In this document: piece by piece, positions 43,205 through 52,272 of the stretch
Position numbering within the stretch: the first letter of the stretch is position 1
Layout: every line of letters starts with the position of its first letter
Source: an uncultured Muribaculaceae bacterium
GTDB lineage: Bacteria > Bacteroidota > Bacteroidia > Bacteroidales > Muribaculaceae
DNA: 52,993 nucleotides
NCBI GenBank assembly: GCA_947381945.1
Contig: CANCXM010000021.1
Coordinates: forward strand, 1-52,993
Direction: 5' to 3'
The notes under the pieces: generated by a model
Databases searched by the model: none
What the model was told of the DNA's origin: nothing
The model's input: only the letters and a program-made list of their open reading frames with translations
Position numbers and translations under genes: made by a program

Positions 43205-43792
43205 ATGACAAAATATGACGAATTTCGAGAATTGCTGAAAAGCAACCGCTCATATCGCCGCTTCGACGGCAACCATGCAATATCCGACGAGACGCTTCGC
43301 AAACTTGTGGAGCTTGTGCGCTATTGCTCTTCGGGACGTAACCTCCAGCCGCTGCGCTACCGCCTTGTGTCATCCCGTGAAGAGTGCGAGGCCGTATTTC
43401 CCGCTCTCAAATGGGCAGGATATTTCACTTGGTGGGACGGTCCGGCGGAGACTGAGCGCCCTACGGCCTATCTTGTCCAGTGCATAGACACCGAGCTGAC
43501 CACCAACTGCCTCTGCGACGACGGTCTGCAGCTTGAGGCCATAACCCTCGGCGCGGCCACCCTCGGTATCCACGGCTGCATCATCAAGGCATTCAATGCC
43601 GCAAAAGTGACTGAGGCGCTCGCCATCCCCGAACGCTACAAACCTCTCTATGTCCTTGCACTCGGCTATCCTGCTGAGACAGTGGAAATCGTCGACACCG
43701 ACGGTACAACCGATGCAGACATCAAATATTACCGCGATTCATCCGACCACCACATTGTTCCCAAACGTCCGACAGAGGAACTGATTCTCTGA
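43205..43792 (+). CDS. Nitroreductase-family FMN oxidoreductase
   Basis: A 195-residue flavoprotein of the nitroreductase fold, normally an FMN-binding dimer that reduces nitro compounds, quinones or flavins with NAD(P)H. It opens with the FMN phosphate-binding RSYRRFDG, followed by YCSSGRNLQPLRYRLVSSRE and GDDGL-type turn CLCDDGLQLEAITLGAATLG, then the C-terminal YVLALGYPAE. Its length is normal for the small bacterial group. It stands alone between a repeat pair and the next gene; the substrate is unknown. Confidence 0.85.
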   Translation: MTKYDEFRELLKSNRSYRRFDGNHAISDETLRKLVELVRYCSSGRNLQPLRYRLVSSREECEAVFPALKWAGYFTWWDGPAETERPTAYLVQCIDTELTTNCLCDDGLQLEAITLGAATLGIHGCIIKAFNAAKVTEALAIPERYKPLYVLALGYPAETVEIVDTDGTTDADIKYYRDSSDHHIVPKRPTEELIL

Positions 43793-43852
43793 CAAACCGG
43801 CAGCCCCAATCAACCATATCTCCAACAGACCATCACATTCATATTTCTGCAA

Positions 43853-44782
43853 ATGAAAAATTTCACTTCTTTCTTCGTCGCCATCGCTCTTGGCATGAGT
43901 GCGTCAATCTGTCACGCACAGGAGCCACGGACAGCCATGGAAAATGATACTATTGCCGTAGATAATGTGAATGATACGAAAGTTGAGACATCCGGGAAAA
44001 AGGAAAGAGAGAAAGAGGACTTGAGCGTTCCATTGGAGAAGCCGATTATCATGACCCTTACATTCGGCAAATGTATCAATATGGGAGGACACGAAAATTC
44101 GGAATGGTTAGGCCGCAGACGTGGTCAAACCAACGAACTTGACTGGCGGTTCGCTTATTTCTTCCTCCGACATTGGGGCATGTATGTAGATTGTGCTATC
44201 TATGGCTCCTCCATTGCAAGCGATTGCGGTCCCCTGCTTGAAAAACAATTGGGAACAAAATTCCATCAGGACGATGAATGCGGAGCAATTTTCGCCGGAG
44301 CGATAGCCGGCATAGGTATTACCTACAGAATGGAGTGGAACAGATGGCAACTCCTTTTGCGCGGAGGAATAGGAACAATTGGCATGAATGACTCATGGAC
44401 ATCGACACGCGACTATGACCTGACAGATGATCCGGGATATGACAGATGGGAAATGCCCTACACACGTTGGGAATGTAATAGATATCTGTCACCATCCTTT
44501 TTGAACGGTGGACTCACAATAGGCTATCGAATGTCACGGGTGTTCAGCGTTATCCTTGACATAAATTATCGTCACACAGTTGGGGAAAAAGCATATATGT
44601 GTCTGACAAAATATGAGTACGCTCATACTGAAGATGGTTTTGAAGCCAGAGAGTTAATCCATTTTGACAAAAGTTCCCGTGCATGGGGCCGAGATCTGAC
44701 CGTTTCAATAGGGCTGCAACTCCAAGTCGAATCAAGCAAAAAGGGAATGCAAGCCTACCGAAGCAGACAGTCCTCTAAATAG
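43853..44782 (+). CDS. Exported protein of unknown function, possibly a small beta-barrel
   Basis: A 309-residue protein with a signal peptide (KNFTSFFVAIALGMSASI, cleavage near CHAQ). A charged linker with repeated Glu/Lys (SGKKEREKEDLSVPLEKP) follows. The remainder alternates short strands with aromatic residues (YRMEWNRWQLLLRGGIGTIG; GGLTIGYRMSRVFSVILDIN; RAWGRDLTVSIGLQLQVES), suggesting an outer-membrane beta-barrel of eight to ten strands. Local base composition is lower in GC than the neighbours. I do not recognise a family, and no partner gene is adjacent. Confidence 0.6.
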   Translation: MKNFTSFFVAIALGMSASICHAQEPRTAMENDTIAVDNVNDTKVETSGKKEREKEDLSVPLEKPIIMTLTFGKCINMGGHENSEWLGRRRGQTNELDWRFAYFFLRHWGMYVDCAIYGSSIASDCGPLLEKQLGTKFHQDDECGAIFAGAIAGIGITYRMEWNRWQLLLRGGIGTIGMNDSWTSTRDYDLTDDPGYDRWEMPYTRWECNRYLSPSFLNGGLTIGYRMSRVFSVILDINYRHTVGEKAYMCLTKYEYAHTEDGFEARELIHFDKSSRAWGRDLTVSIGLQLQVESSKKGMQAYRSRQSSK

Positions 44783-44820
44783 TAAAAAGGCCTGAATGCT
44801 ATAATGAACATAACAACAAA

Positions 44821-44868
44821 AGTCCGGAAGGAACATGAATCTGTGTTACTTCCGGACTGTTGTTTTTA
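44821..44868. terminator. Bidirectional terminator between convergent genes
   Basis: Perfect 10-base arms (44821-44830 and 44849-44858, AGTCCGGAAG and complement), then a T-rich tail; it separates the barrel-like gene and the thioredoxin-like gene. Confidence 0.75.
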
Positions 44869-44915
44869 TACGTCTTTGCAACAAGTCTGATACTCATGCA
44901 CTATGATTCATGACA

Positions 44916-45677
44916 TCAAGGCTTGTCGTTGCAGGCGGTGTCTATGGCCTTGAGGATAGAGGCGAGTTTTTCGGGATTGCTACCGTTTTCGTAATGACGC
45001 ACGATTCCCTGCTTATCCACAACTATTGTCATCGGGAATCCTCTGCCATTGAGCCATTTCAGAAACTGACGGTCATTGACAATATGTCGCCATGTAAAGC
45101 CACATTTTTCAAGAACAGGACGAGCAATGTCGGCAGTTTCCCATGTCGACGAGAGGAATACCACATCCGGATACTGTTCGCGCCATTTCGACAATTCGGG
45201 CATCTCCTTACGGCATGGTCCACAACCGGTGTACCACAGATTCAGCACCATAACCTTCCCCTCGATGTCCTTACTGCCACATTCGACTCCGTCAATATCC
45301 ACGGCCGTAAACTTCGGGAAAGCAGAGCCAAGGGTCAAAGTCTCACGGTTTTTAATCGATTCGTCCATGATAGAAACAAATTGCAGACTACTCGTAACAG
45401 CGGGCCATATCAAGTCGGGGTTTGCAAGCTGCTCCTCTGGAATTGCAGAATTGACAATATCCTCCGGGAGTGTTACAGTCTCCCTATAGACAATCAGAGT
45501 CAATCGCTTCCCCTCTCCATAACTTATGAAACTGAGCGAATAGCCCTCAGGAAGATTTTTGGGCATATCCTTGAAAAAATGACCCTGCACATAGTAAGTG
45601 GGCTCTACGGTATCGGCACTGACGCACAGAGTGCCCATGATGAGGAAAGCTGTGATGAAAGATAGTAGTTTTTTCAT
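44916..45677 (-). CDS. TlpA-like thioredoxin-fold exported protein
   Basis: A 253-residue protein with signal peptide (MKKLLSFITAFLIMGTLCVS). The N-terminal about 110 residues are of unknown fold. The C-terminal thioredoxin-like domain (about 115-245) has the redox motif TGCGPCRKE, Cys152 and Cys155, the cis-Pro region RGFPMTIVVDKQG, and the helix after the active site (MPELSKWREQYPDVVFL). Such proteins reduce periplasmic disulfides, for cytochrome maturation or substrate release. It has a candidate -7 element upstream at 45771-45778 and is separated from nqrF by that operon's terminator. Confidence 0.8.
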   Translation of the reverse strand: MKKLLSFITAFLIMGTLCVSADTVEPTYYVQGHFFKDMPKNLPEGYSLSFISYGEGKRLTLIVYRETVTLPEDIVNSAIPEEQLANPDLIWPAVTSSLQFVSIMDESIKNRETLTLGSAFPKFTAVDIDGVECGSKDIEGKVMVLNLWYTGCGPCRKEMPELSKWREQYPDVVFLSSTWETADIARPVLEKCGFTWRHIVNDRQFLKWLNGRGFPMTIVVDKQGIVRHYENGSNPEKLASILKAIDTACNDKP

Positions 45678-45770
45678 TGTAATTTAAGTGATGAATGATG
45701 GAATATGTGTAAATAACATTTCTTACAGTTGCGTCCTAAGAATCGGCAACCACTCACCTGCAAATATAGT

Positions 45771-45778
45771 TGTTTTCA
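45771..45778 (-). promoter_or_regulatory. Possible -7 element of the thioredoxin-like gene
   Basis: TATATTTG on the minus strand; the upstream TTG stands too close (10 bases) to be its partner. Confidence 0.3.
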
Positions 45779-45833
45779 CGAAAACCACCAATATTTTTAC
45801 TAATTTTATTTTATAGTCCACGAAAATATTAAT

Positions 45834-45891
45834 AGAAACAAAGACCTTTCCGGAAAGCATTATGGCATGATACGGAAAGGTCTTTGTCTCT
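45834..45891 (-). terminator. Terminator of the nqr operon
   Basis: Nineteen-base arms (45834-45852 and 45873-45891, ACAAAGACCTTTCCG-type) pair with one mismatch around a 20-base loop. It lies 51 bases after the nqrF stop codon. Confidence 0.65.
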
Positions 45892-45941
45892 ATTGATGTT
45901 TTCAGAGTGTCCGTTGTCGATGTGGACAAACGGAAAGTATG

Positions 45942-47207
45942 TCAGCCTCCGAAGTTGTCGTAGTGGACTGATTCGGGATCCACGCCGAGGTCGTCGAGCA
46001 TCTTGTTGACTGCAGCGCTCATCGGGCCCGGACCACACATGTAGTATTCGATGTCCTCAGGCTCGGGATGATTCTTGAGATATGTCTCGTAGATGACCTG
46101 ATGAACGAAACCTGCGGTGTATTTCACCCCTGCAGCATCCGCTGCAGGATCGGGACGGTCAAGCGCAAGATGGAACTTGAAGTTGGGGAAATCCTTTTCG
46201 AGCTGCATGAAATCGTCGAGATAGAAAACCTCGTTGAGCGCACGCGCACCGTAGAAGTAGTTCATCACACGGTCGCGGGTCTGGAGCGTCTTTGTCATCC
46301 ACATAATCTGGGCACGGAGCGGAGCCATACCTGCGCCACCGCCAATCCACATCATTTCGGCCTTAGAGTCGACAATCGGGTGGAAATCTCCGTAAGGACC
46401 GCTCATGCGCACCTTGTCGCCGGGTTTGAGAGTGAAGATGTAGCTTGAAGCGATTCCCGGCATTACATCCTGGAACCCAACCTGGGGTTTCGGCTTGAAG
46501 GGAGGAGTGGCGATGCGGACGGTGAGCATGATGCGGTCACCCTCCTCGGGATAGTTGGCCATTGAGTAGGCACGCACTGTCGTCTCCGTGTTGCGGCATT
46601 TCAGACCGAAAAGACCGAACTTCTCCCATGAGGGAAGATACTCGTCACCGATTGATGCCTTGTCGATGTCCTTGTCATAGTCCATCTCGTAGGTCGGAAT
46701 CTTGATTTGGGCGTAGGATCCGGGGATGAAATCCATGTGGGCACCCTTAGGAAGAGCCACGATGAACTCCTTGATGAAGGTTGCGACATTCTTGTTGGAA
46801 ATCACCTCACATTCCCACTCCTTGACATCGAGGACCGAAGCGGGAATGCCTATCGAGCAATCCTCCTTGACCTTCACCTGACAGCCGAGGCGCCAATGTG
46901 CCTGCTGCTCCTTGCGCGAGAAGTGAACCTTCTCGGTGGGAAGTATGTCGCCGCCTCCGGTGAACACCTGACACTTGCACTGACCGCAACTGCCCTTTCC
47001 ACCACAGGCAGAGGGGAGAAAAATATTCTGGTCAGCAAGGGTCGAGAGAAGCGCTTTGCCCGACTCGGCCTCGACCACGGTGTCGGAATTGATTGTGATC
47101 TTGACTTTGCCCGAATGGACAAGATATTTCTTCGCGAGGAGGAGAATCAGCACCAGCACGAGGGTGATGATGAGAAAGATGCTCACTCCTGAAAGTATGG
47201 TTAACAT
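45942..47207 (-). CDS. nqrF: Na+-translocating NADH:quinone reductase subunit F
   Basis: A 421-residue membrane-anchored flavoprotein that accepts electrons from NADH. One N-terminal helix (LSGVSIFLIITLVLVLILLL) is followed by a ferredoxin domain with 2Fe-2S ligands Cys68, Cys74, Cys77 and Cys109. The FAD-binding module has RAYSMANYP, and the NADH-binding module has MWIGGGAGMAPLRAQ and YMCGPGPMSAAV, ending in the usual DNFGG. It is last of six genes in the order nqrABCDEF, 37 bases after nqrE. Confidence 0.95.
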   Translation of the reverse strand: MLTILSGVSIFLIITLVLVLILLLAKKYLVHSGKVKITINSDTVVEAESGKALLSTLADQNIFLPSACGGKGSCGQCKCQVFTGGGDILPTEKVHFSRKEQQAHWRLGCQVKVKEDCSIGIPASVLDVKEWECEVISNKNVATFIKEFIVALPKGAHMDFIPGSYAQIKIPTYEMDYDKDIDKASIGDEYLPSWEKFGLFGLKCRNTETTVRAYSMANYPEEGDRIMLTVRIATPPFKPKPQVGFQDVMPGIASSYIFTLKPGDKVRMSGPYGDFHPIVDSKAEMMWIGGGAGMAPLRAQIMWMTKTLQTRDRVMNYFYGARALNEVFYLDDFMQLEKDFPNFKFHLALDRPDPAADAAGVKYTAGFVHQVIYETYLKNHPEPEDIEYYMCGPGPMSAAVNKMLDDLGVDPESVHYDNFGG

Positions 47208-47244
47208 AATATACCTATATATTATATGTGGTGAATGCTGAATG

Positions 47245-47862
47245 TTAAATCTTGATTCCGAGGAAGCTCATGAAGGCTATGCCCATGAGGGCCGTCAGGA
47301 TGAAGGTGATGCCTACGCCACGGAGAGGACGTGGGATGTTGGAATATGTGGCGAGGCGTTCACGGATGGCTGCGATGGCAGTGATGGCGAGAAGCCAGCC
47401 AAGGCCCCAGCCTCCACCTGCGCAGACGGCTGTCCATACGCTCGGGAAGTCGCGCTGTTGCATGAAGAGCGAACCGCCGAGAATGGCACAGTTGACAGCG
47501 ATGAGCGGGAGGAAGATACCGAGCGAGGAATAGAGCGCGGGGCTGTATTTCTCGACGGTCATCTCGACGAGCTGGGTCATCGAGGCAATGACGGCGATGA
47601 ACATGATGAGCGAGAGGAAGCTCAGGTCAACGTCGGCATACTCCGGGCCGAGCCAAGTCAGTGCACCGGCACTCAAGACGTAGGTCTGCAGAAGATAGTT
47701 GACAGGGAGTGTCACCACAAGCATGAAGGTCACGGCAACGCCCAGACCGAAGGCGGTCTTCACGTTCTTCGACACGGCGATGAAGGAGCACATGCCAAGG
47801 AAGTAGGCGAAAATCATGTTGTCGACAAAAATCGACCTTATGAATATGTTGAAATTTTCCAC
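47245..47862 (-). CDS. nqrE: Na+-translocating NADH:quinone reductase subunit E
   Basis: A 205-residue integral membrane subunit with six helices that, together with NqrD, holds an iron centre and part of the sodium path. The family start MENFNIFIRSIFVDNMIFAY is encoded from a GTG codon at 47862; no ATG fits as well. Cys25 (FLGMCSF) and the second conserved Cys in LIAVNCAILGG are the expected metal ligands. Its gap to nqrD is 44 bases. Confidence 0.93.
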   Translation of the reverse strand: MENFNIFIRSIFVDNMIFAYFLGMCSFIAVSKNVKTAFGLGVAVTFMLVVTLPVNYLLQTYVLSAGALTWLGPEYADVDLSFLSLIMFIAVIASMTQLVEMTVEKYSPALYSSLGIFLPLIAVNCAILGGSLFMQQRDFPSVWTAVCAGGGWGLGWLLAITAIAAIRERLATYSNIPRPLRGVGITFILTALMGIAFMSFLGIKI

Positions 47863-47906
47863 GTTGTGCAGAATTTAATTATAAACGATAGTGGTTGATT
47901 GTGCGA

Positions 47907-48536
47907 TTAGTTGTCCTCCTGCAGGTCCTTGTTGAAGCTGCGCTGAACCCAGATGATACATGCAACGAGTATCAGGGCCATCGGAGGGAGAATCATGAGG
48001 CCGTTGTTGACATATCCTGCATCGTAGAAGCTCTGCGGGATAATCTGATAGCCGAGGAGTGTTCCGCTGCCGAGAAGTTCGCGGAAGAAACCGACGATGA
48101 TGAGGATGAGGGCATAGCCGATGCCGTTGCCCACACCGTCGAGAAACGAGGGCCAGGGCTTGTTTGCCATAGCGAATGCTTCAAGTCGGCCCATGAGGAT
48201 ACAGTTTGTGATGATAAGACCGATGAACACCGAAAGTTGCTTGGAAGCATCGTAGGCAAAGGCTTTGAGCACCTGGTCAACGATGACCACGAGACCTGCC
48301 ACGACGACGAGCTGGACGATGATTCGGATATTGGTCGGGATAGTGTTGCGGAGAAGCGAGATGATGACATTGGCAAAGGCGAGCACGGCTACCACCGAGA
48401 CTCCCATCACGATTGCCGGTTCGAGCTTCGCGGTGACGGCCAGCACGGAGCAGATGCCGAGGACCTGCACAACCACCGGATTGTTTTTCGACAGAGGGTT
48501 GAAAAGTACCTCTTTATTGTTGATTTTATCAGCCAT
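47907..48536 (-). CDS. nqrD: Na+-translocating NADH:quinone reductase subunit D
   Basis: A 209-residue membrane subunit, paralogue of NqrE. It has about six helices, including [20 protein letters not shown] with a conserved Cys and [17 protein letters not shown] with the second Cys. Both supply the proposed iron centre. The length is normal. It lies 35 bases after nqrC. Confidence 0.93.
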   Translation of the reverse strand: MADKINNKEVLFNPLSKNNPVVVQVLGICSVLAVTAKLEPAIVMGVSVVAVLAFANVIISLLRNTIPTNIRIIVQLVVVAGLVVIVDQVLKAFAYDASKQLSVFIGLIITNCILMGRLEAFAMANKPWPSFLDGVGNGIGYALILIIVGFFRELLGSGTLLGYQIIPQSFYDAGYVNNGLMILPPMALILVACIIWVQRSFNKDLQEDN

Positions 48537-48571
48537 GACGGATGAAAAATAAAGATTTTACGATTTATTTG

Positions 48572-49285
48572 TTACTGCCTCTCCTGCCCGAGTCCCTGAA
48601 GGAACTTCTTGTAGGGGGTGAGACAATTGTCGAGCATCGAGCCGACACCCTTCGAGGTGATAGTGCCGCCGGAGATACCGTCGACATAATCCTCTCCGTT
48701 GAGGGGCTGCTGTCCGGCTTTCACGACAGCGATCGGGCGGAAGCGTCCATCCTTGAACACCTGCTTGCCCTCGAACTGGCTGCTGAAAGCGGGTTTCTCG
48801 ATTTCGGCACCGAGACCGGGGGTCTCACCCTGATGCGCGAAGTAGGCACCGTAGATGGTCGAGCCGTCGCTGTCAAAAGCGACATAACCCCAGATGGGTC
48901 CCCAGAGACCGGCACCGTAGACCGGAAGGATATACTTATGCGAACCGTCGGCAACAGTGCATACAAAGACCGGAAGCTCACGGCGGTCGGCCGCAAGCTT
49001 GATTTGCGCGGCCACATCGACATCAAAGGCATTGACACCCTCGACCTTCTCGCCGCGCTCGTTGACAACGAACTGCTCGGTGATATACTTGTCGAACTCG
49101 GCCACCACATCCTTCTTGTCGGGGGTGATGAGCGCCGCGTTGAGAATCTGGCTCATCTTGTCGGCGTTGATATTCTCCTGCTGACGGTCCTTGAGTGCAA
49201 GCGAGGTTGCAGCGAGAGCCGTGCCGACCACCACCACCAGGACTATTATATATATAATGGTGTAGGTATTGCTTTGCTTATTCAT
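48572..49285 (-). CDS. nqrC: Na+-translocating NADH:quinone reductase subunit C
   Basis: A 237-residue subunit with one N-terminal helix (YTIIYIIVLVVVVGTALAAT) and a periplasmic FMN-binding domain. The covalent FMN site is expected in VDGISGGTITS, at Thr208. The more common motif is SGAT, so Gly here replaces Ala; Asp202 and Ser205, the other positions of the ApbE recognition motif, are kept. Electron transfer passes from the 2Fe-2S of NqrF to this FMN or through the D/E iron centre. No apbE gene is in the window. Confidence 0.93.
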   Translation of the reverse strand: MNKQSNTYTIIYIIVLVVVVGTALAATSLALKDRQQENINADKMSQILNAALITPDKKDVVAEFDKYITEQFVVNERGEKVEGVNAFDVDVAAQIKLAADRRELPVFVCTVADGSHKYILPVYGAGLWGPIWGYVAFDSDGSTIYGAYFAHQGETPGLGAEIEKPAFSSQFEGKQVFKDGRFRPIAVVKAGQQPLNGEDYVDGISGGTITSKGVGSMLDNCLTPYKKFLQGLGQERQ

Positions 49286-49334
49286 AAGTCAATTCTGAAT
49301 TGAGCGTTATAGCTTTTTGGTTTCTGACATGATT

Positions 49335-50543
49335 TTAGGAGGCCACACGGCGCTGGCGGCGCATACGGCGTGAGACATTGAGCTGCACAACGCAGTAGTC
49401 TATCAGCGGGGCAAGGGCGTTTGCAAGCAGCACGGCGAGCATCGCTCCTTCGGGATAGCCGTTGTTGTAGGTGCGGATAAGCACTGCGACTACACCGACA
49501 AGGAAACCGTAGACATACTTTCCGGGATTCGTGCGGGCAGCGGTGACAGGGTCAGTGGCCATAAAGACGGCTGCGAATGCGAAGCCTCCGAAGAGAAGCT
49601 GGTCGAATGGATCGAGGAACGACGCGGGATAGGTCGGGGTCTGGAACACATTGGCTACCCAGCCCATGAAGAGACCACCGGCAATCACACTGAGCATGAT
49701 GCGCCACGAGGCGATTCCGGTCGCAAGCAGAAGCACCGCTCCGATGAGGATTGCGAGAGTGGATGTCTCACCAAACGAACCGGGGATGAGTCCGAGGAAG
49801 GCATCCCATGTGCTGATGGGATTACCCTTGAGATTTAGAAGTTCGAGGTTACCACCGGTAAACGAAGCAATCTGCCCGAGAGGCGTAGCACCTGAGAATC
49901 CGTCGGGGAGGTCAAAACCGAGACCGCAGATTGAATTGGTGGAGACGAAGACCTTGTCGCCGCTCATCTGGGCCGGATAGCCGAAGAAAAGTACGGCACG
50001 GGTGACGAGTGCGACATTGAAGACGTTGTAACCTGTTCCGCCAAACACTTCCTTGACGAATATCACCGAGAAGGCAGTGGCCACGGCAAGCATCCATAGC
50101 GGAGTCTCAATCGGGCAGATGAGTGGAATGAGTATACCGGTCACGAGGAAACCTTCCTGAATCTCCTCGCGCCGCCACTGCGCCACGACAAATTCAATGC
50201 CAAGACCGACGACGTAGGCCACGACAATGCGCGGGAGGACGGCAAGAAGACCGTAGGCCATCAGTTGCCAGAATGGGAACTCTGTGGCACCCGCAGCGAG
50301 CCAGTTCTGATAACCGGCATTATACATGCCGAAGAGCAGACAGGGCATGAGGGCGAGGACCACTATAATCATCACTCGCTTCGAATCGAGGCTGTCGTGG
50401 ACATTCACGCCCGAGGTCGAAGTGGTGTTGGGGGTGTAGAGAAAGGTCTCAAACCCGTCGAACACGCTGCGGAAGGCATGAAGCTTACCGTCAGGCTCGA
50501 AATTGGGCTTGATTCTGTTAAGATAATTTCTTAGCGCTTTCAT
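49335..50543 (-). CDS. nqrB: Na+-translocating NADH:quinone reductase subunit B
   Basis: A 402-residue subunit with about ten membrane helices that contains the main sodium path. The covalent FMN attachment motif DGFSGATPLGQI is present (Thr in SGAT). The N-terminal cytoplasmic part (RNYLNRIKPNFEPDGKLHAF) is normal, as is the C-terminal Arg-rich tail (RRMRRQRRVAS). It follows nqrA by 30 bases. Confidence 0.95.
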   Translation of the reverse strand: MKALRNYLNRIKPNFEPDGKLHAFRSVFDGFETFLYTPNTTSTSGVNVHDSLDSKRVMIIVVLALMPCLLFGMYNAGYQNWLAAGATEFPFWQLMAYGLLAVLPRIVVAYVVGLGIEFVVAQWRREEIQEGFLVTGILIPLICPIETPLWMLAVATAFSVIFVKEVFGGTGYNVFNVALVTRAVLFFGYPAQMSGDKVFVSTNSICGLGFDLPDGFSGATPLGQIASFTGGNLELLNLKGNPISTWDAFLGLIPGSFGETSTLAILIGAVLLLATGIASWRIMLSVIAGGLFMGWVANVFQTPTYPASFLDPFDQLLFGGFAFAAVFMATDPVTAARTNPGKYVYGFLVGVVAVLIRTYNNGYPEGAMLAVLLANALAPLIDYCVVQLNVSRRMRRQRRVAS

Positions 50544-50573
50544 TGTTGAGATTTTGATTCGGGAATGAATTTA

Positions 50574-51920
50574 TCAGACTTCGCTGCGGAGATAGTCGAG
50601 ACCTTCACGGACAATCTTCTGAAGTTCAAGTTTCGAGGGGTCGACATATTCGGCAAGCGCGAAATCCTCGGGAGCGACCTCGTAGATTCCGAGCGCCTCC
50701 ATGCGGTCAATATCCTTGGCGAGGATGGCCTTGATGAGATATTCGGGGAGGATGTCCATCGGGAACACCTTGTCGTATTCACCCGACATTATCATTGCTC
50801 TGCGACCGCCGTTGATGCGCGCGTCGGGAGCGAACTTGCGGTTGAGGAAATGGCCTATGAATGAGGGGCTGACGCTCATTTTCGAGGGACTCATCGAGGC
50901 CCAGCCCATGAATTCGTCTGCATCATCGCCTTCGGGGATGACAGTCACCTGACGGTAAGGGTAGCGGAGGAAGCCGTCGAGGCTCTCGCGTGTGCCGGTA
51001 AGGACATTACCGGAAATGATGCGCTGATGGACTCCGTCGGCTTTAAGTTCGCCGTTGAGGATTGTTTTGAGCTCGGCGCCTGCAACGGTCTTCTCCATCC
51101 GTGGCTCATTGACCTCACTGCCCGTGACAGCTACCGAAACCGACCAGTCGGCCTCTCCGGTGAGCGCGAGGTGACCGATGCGTGCGAGGGTCAGGATGTC
51201 GAGTGTCCAGACCACCTCGCCTTTGTTGACAGGCTCGATGTTGGCAATCTGCACTCCTGCGTTACCGGCAGGATGGAGACGCGGAAATTCCACCATCTCG
51301 GCTCCTGCGAAATCCGGGAGCTTAGAGCCGGATTCGACACCTATATATATAGGGCCGTCCGAAAGTTTTGCAAGCGTCTTGATTCCGGCCTCGATTTCGC
51401 TGCGCTTACCATCGACCATCGCTTCGAGCGAGGGTGCGAGCGGAGCCGTGTCCATAGCCGTCACCATGATTGCACGCGGGCGGTCAGCCGGGAGAGGAAC
51501 AATGTCGTAGGGACGGCGGCGCATCATGGTCCATAGGCCGGAGGCCATAAGAGCCTCGGCGACTGCTGAAACATCACCGTCGGCAAATGGCGCGGATTTC
51601 ACCGGAGCAAACGCTGCGGCGGCATCGACCTTGACAACCACACGCTCGATTTTGCGACGGGCACCACGCACGATAGCCTCCACTGTGCCGGCAGCCGGCG
51701 CAACGAGCTTCACGCGGGAATCATTTTTGTCATGAAGAAGCGGGGAACCGACTTCCACCCTGTCGCCCTCGGCAACATCAAGTTTAGGCAGAAAACCCGG
51801 AAAATCGTCGGGTATCACGGCAACGCGGGCAGGAAGGGGAATGGTGACCGGGCTTTGTGAAGCCATGCCACCTTCAAGATTGAGGTTTAAGCCTTTCTTA
51901 AGGCTGACAGTCCTTCTCAT
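50574..51920 (-). CDS. nqrA: Na+-translocating NADH:quinone reductase subunit A
   Basis: A 448-residue hydrophilic subunit that contacts the quinone side of the complex. It begins MRRTVSLKKGLNLNLEGGMA, as in Bacteroidota NqrA. The open frame extends to a TTG at 51965, but the -7 element of the promoter covers that codon, so the start at ATG 51920 is the sensible one. Later stretches PLPADRPRAIMVTAMDTAPL and YPYRQVTVIPEGDDADEF are typical. It is the first gene of the operon. Confidence 0.95.
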   Translation of the reverse strand: MRRTVSLKKGLNLNLEGGMASQSPVTIPLPARVAVIPDDFPGFLPKLDVAEGDRVEVGSPLLHDKNDSRVKLVAPAAGTVEAIVRGARRKIERVVVKVDAAAAFAPVKSAPFADGDVSAVAEALMASGLWTMMRRRPYDIVPLPADRPRAIMVTAMDTAPLAPSLEAMVDGKRSEIEAGIKTLAKLSDGPIYIGVESGSKLPDFAGAEMVEFPRLHPAGNAGVQIANIEPVNKGEVVWTLDILTLARIGHLALTGEADWSVSVAVTGSEVNEPRMEKTVAGAELKTILNGELKADGVHQRIISGNVLTGTRESLDGFLRYPYRQVTVIPEGDDADEFMGWASMSPSKMSVSPSFIGHFLNRKFAPDARINGGRRAMIMSGEYDKVFPMDILPEYLIKAILAKDIDRMEALGIYEVAPEDFALAEYVDPSKLELQKIVREGLDYLRSEV

Positions 51921-51962
51921 CCTTAGAATGTGTATTTGTACCTGATTAAAAATTGGAAAGCA

Positions 51963-51970
51963 CAAAGATA
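51963..51970 (-). promoter_or_regulatory. -7 element of the nqr operon promoter
   Basis: TATCTTTG on the minus strand, 43 bases before the nqrA ATG. A -33 TTG is not evident at the proper distance, so the promoter may need help. The intergenic region to exbB is 352 bases and contains only divergent promoters and AT-rich sequence. Confidence 0.5.
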
Positions 51971-52097
51971 ATAAATATATTTGAATATCACTTAATAAGA
52001 TTTAACTGAATTATGCTCAATGAATAAAATATTGCCAGCCCCGAAATGTTATAATTTGTATTTTAGTTTCTTTATGACAAAAAAAAGAAGCAAAACG

Positions 52098-52129
52098 TTT
52101 GCAAACACCGATTTTTCCTTTTAATTTTG
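52098..52129 (+). promoter_or_regulatory. Promoter of the exbB-type gene
   Basis: TTTG at 52098-52101, 20 bases, TAATTTTG at 52122-52129, an ideal match. A 5' leader of about 135 bases results. Confidence 0.7.
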
Positions 52130-52272
52130 CATTATCGTTTAAAATCCATCCCCGAAACGGGACGATAAATCGATACCATCTAAAGCTCAACCTTAAAAAA
52201 GTTACCGAAAAATCATCAAAACTAATAACAAAATAAACCAATAAACTTAAAATCTTTAGTAATTACAAAATT

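Noticed and set aside
44910..45665. A 251-residue plus-strand frame opposite the thioredoxin-like gene
   Set aside because: The minus strand has the signal peptide and CGPC motif; the plus frame has neither start context nor motif.
47242..48545. Two long plus-strand open frames covering nqrE and nqrD
   Set aside because: They are His/Asp/Glu-rich complements of membrane-protein codons, antisense to clear nqr genes.
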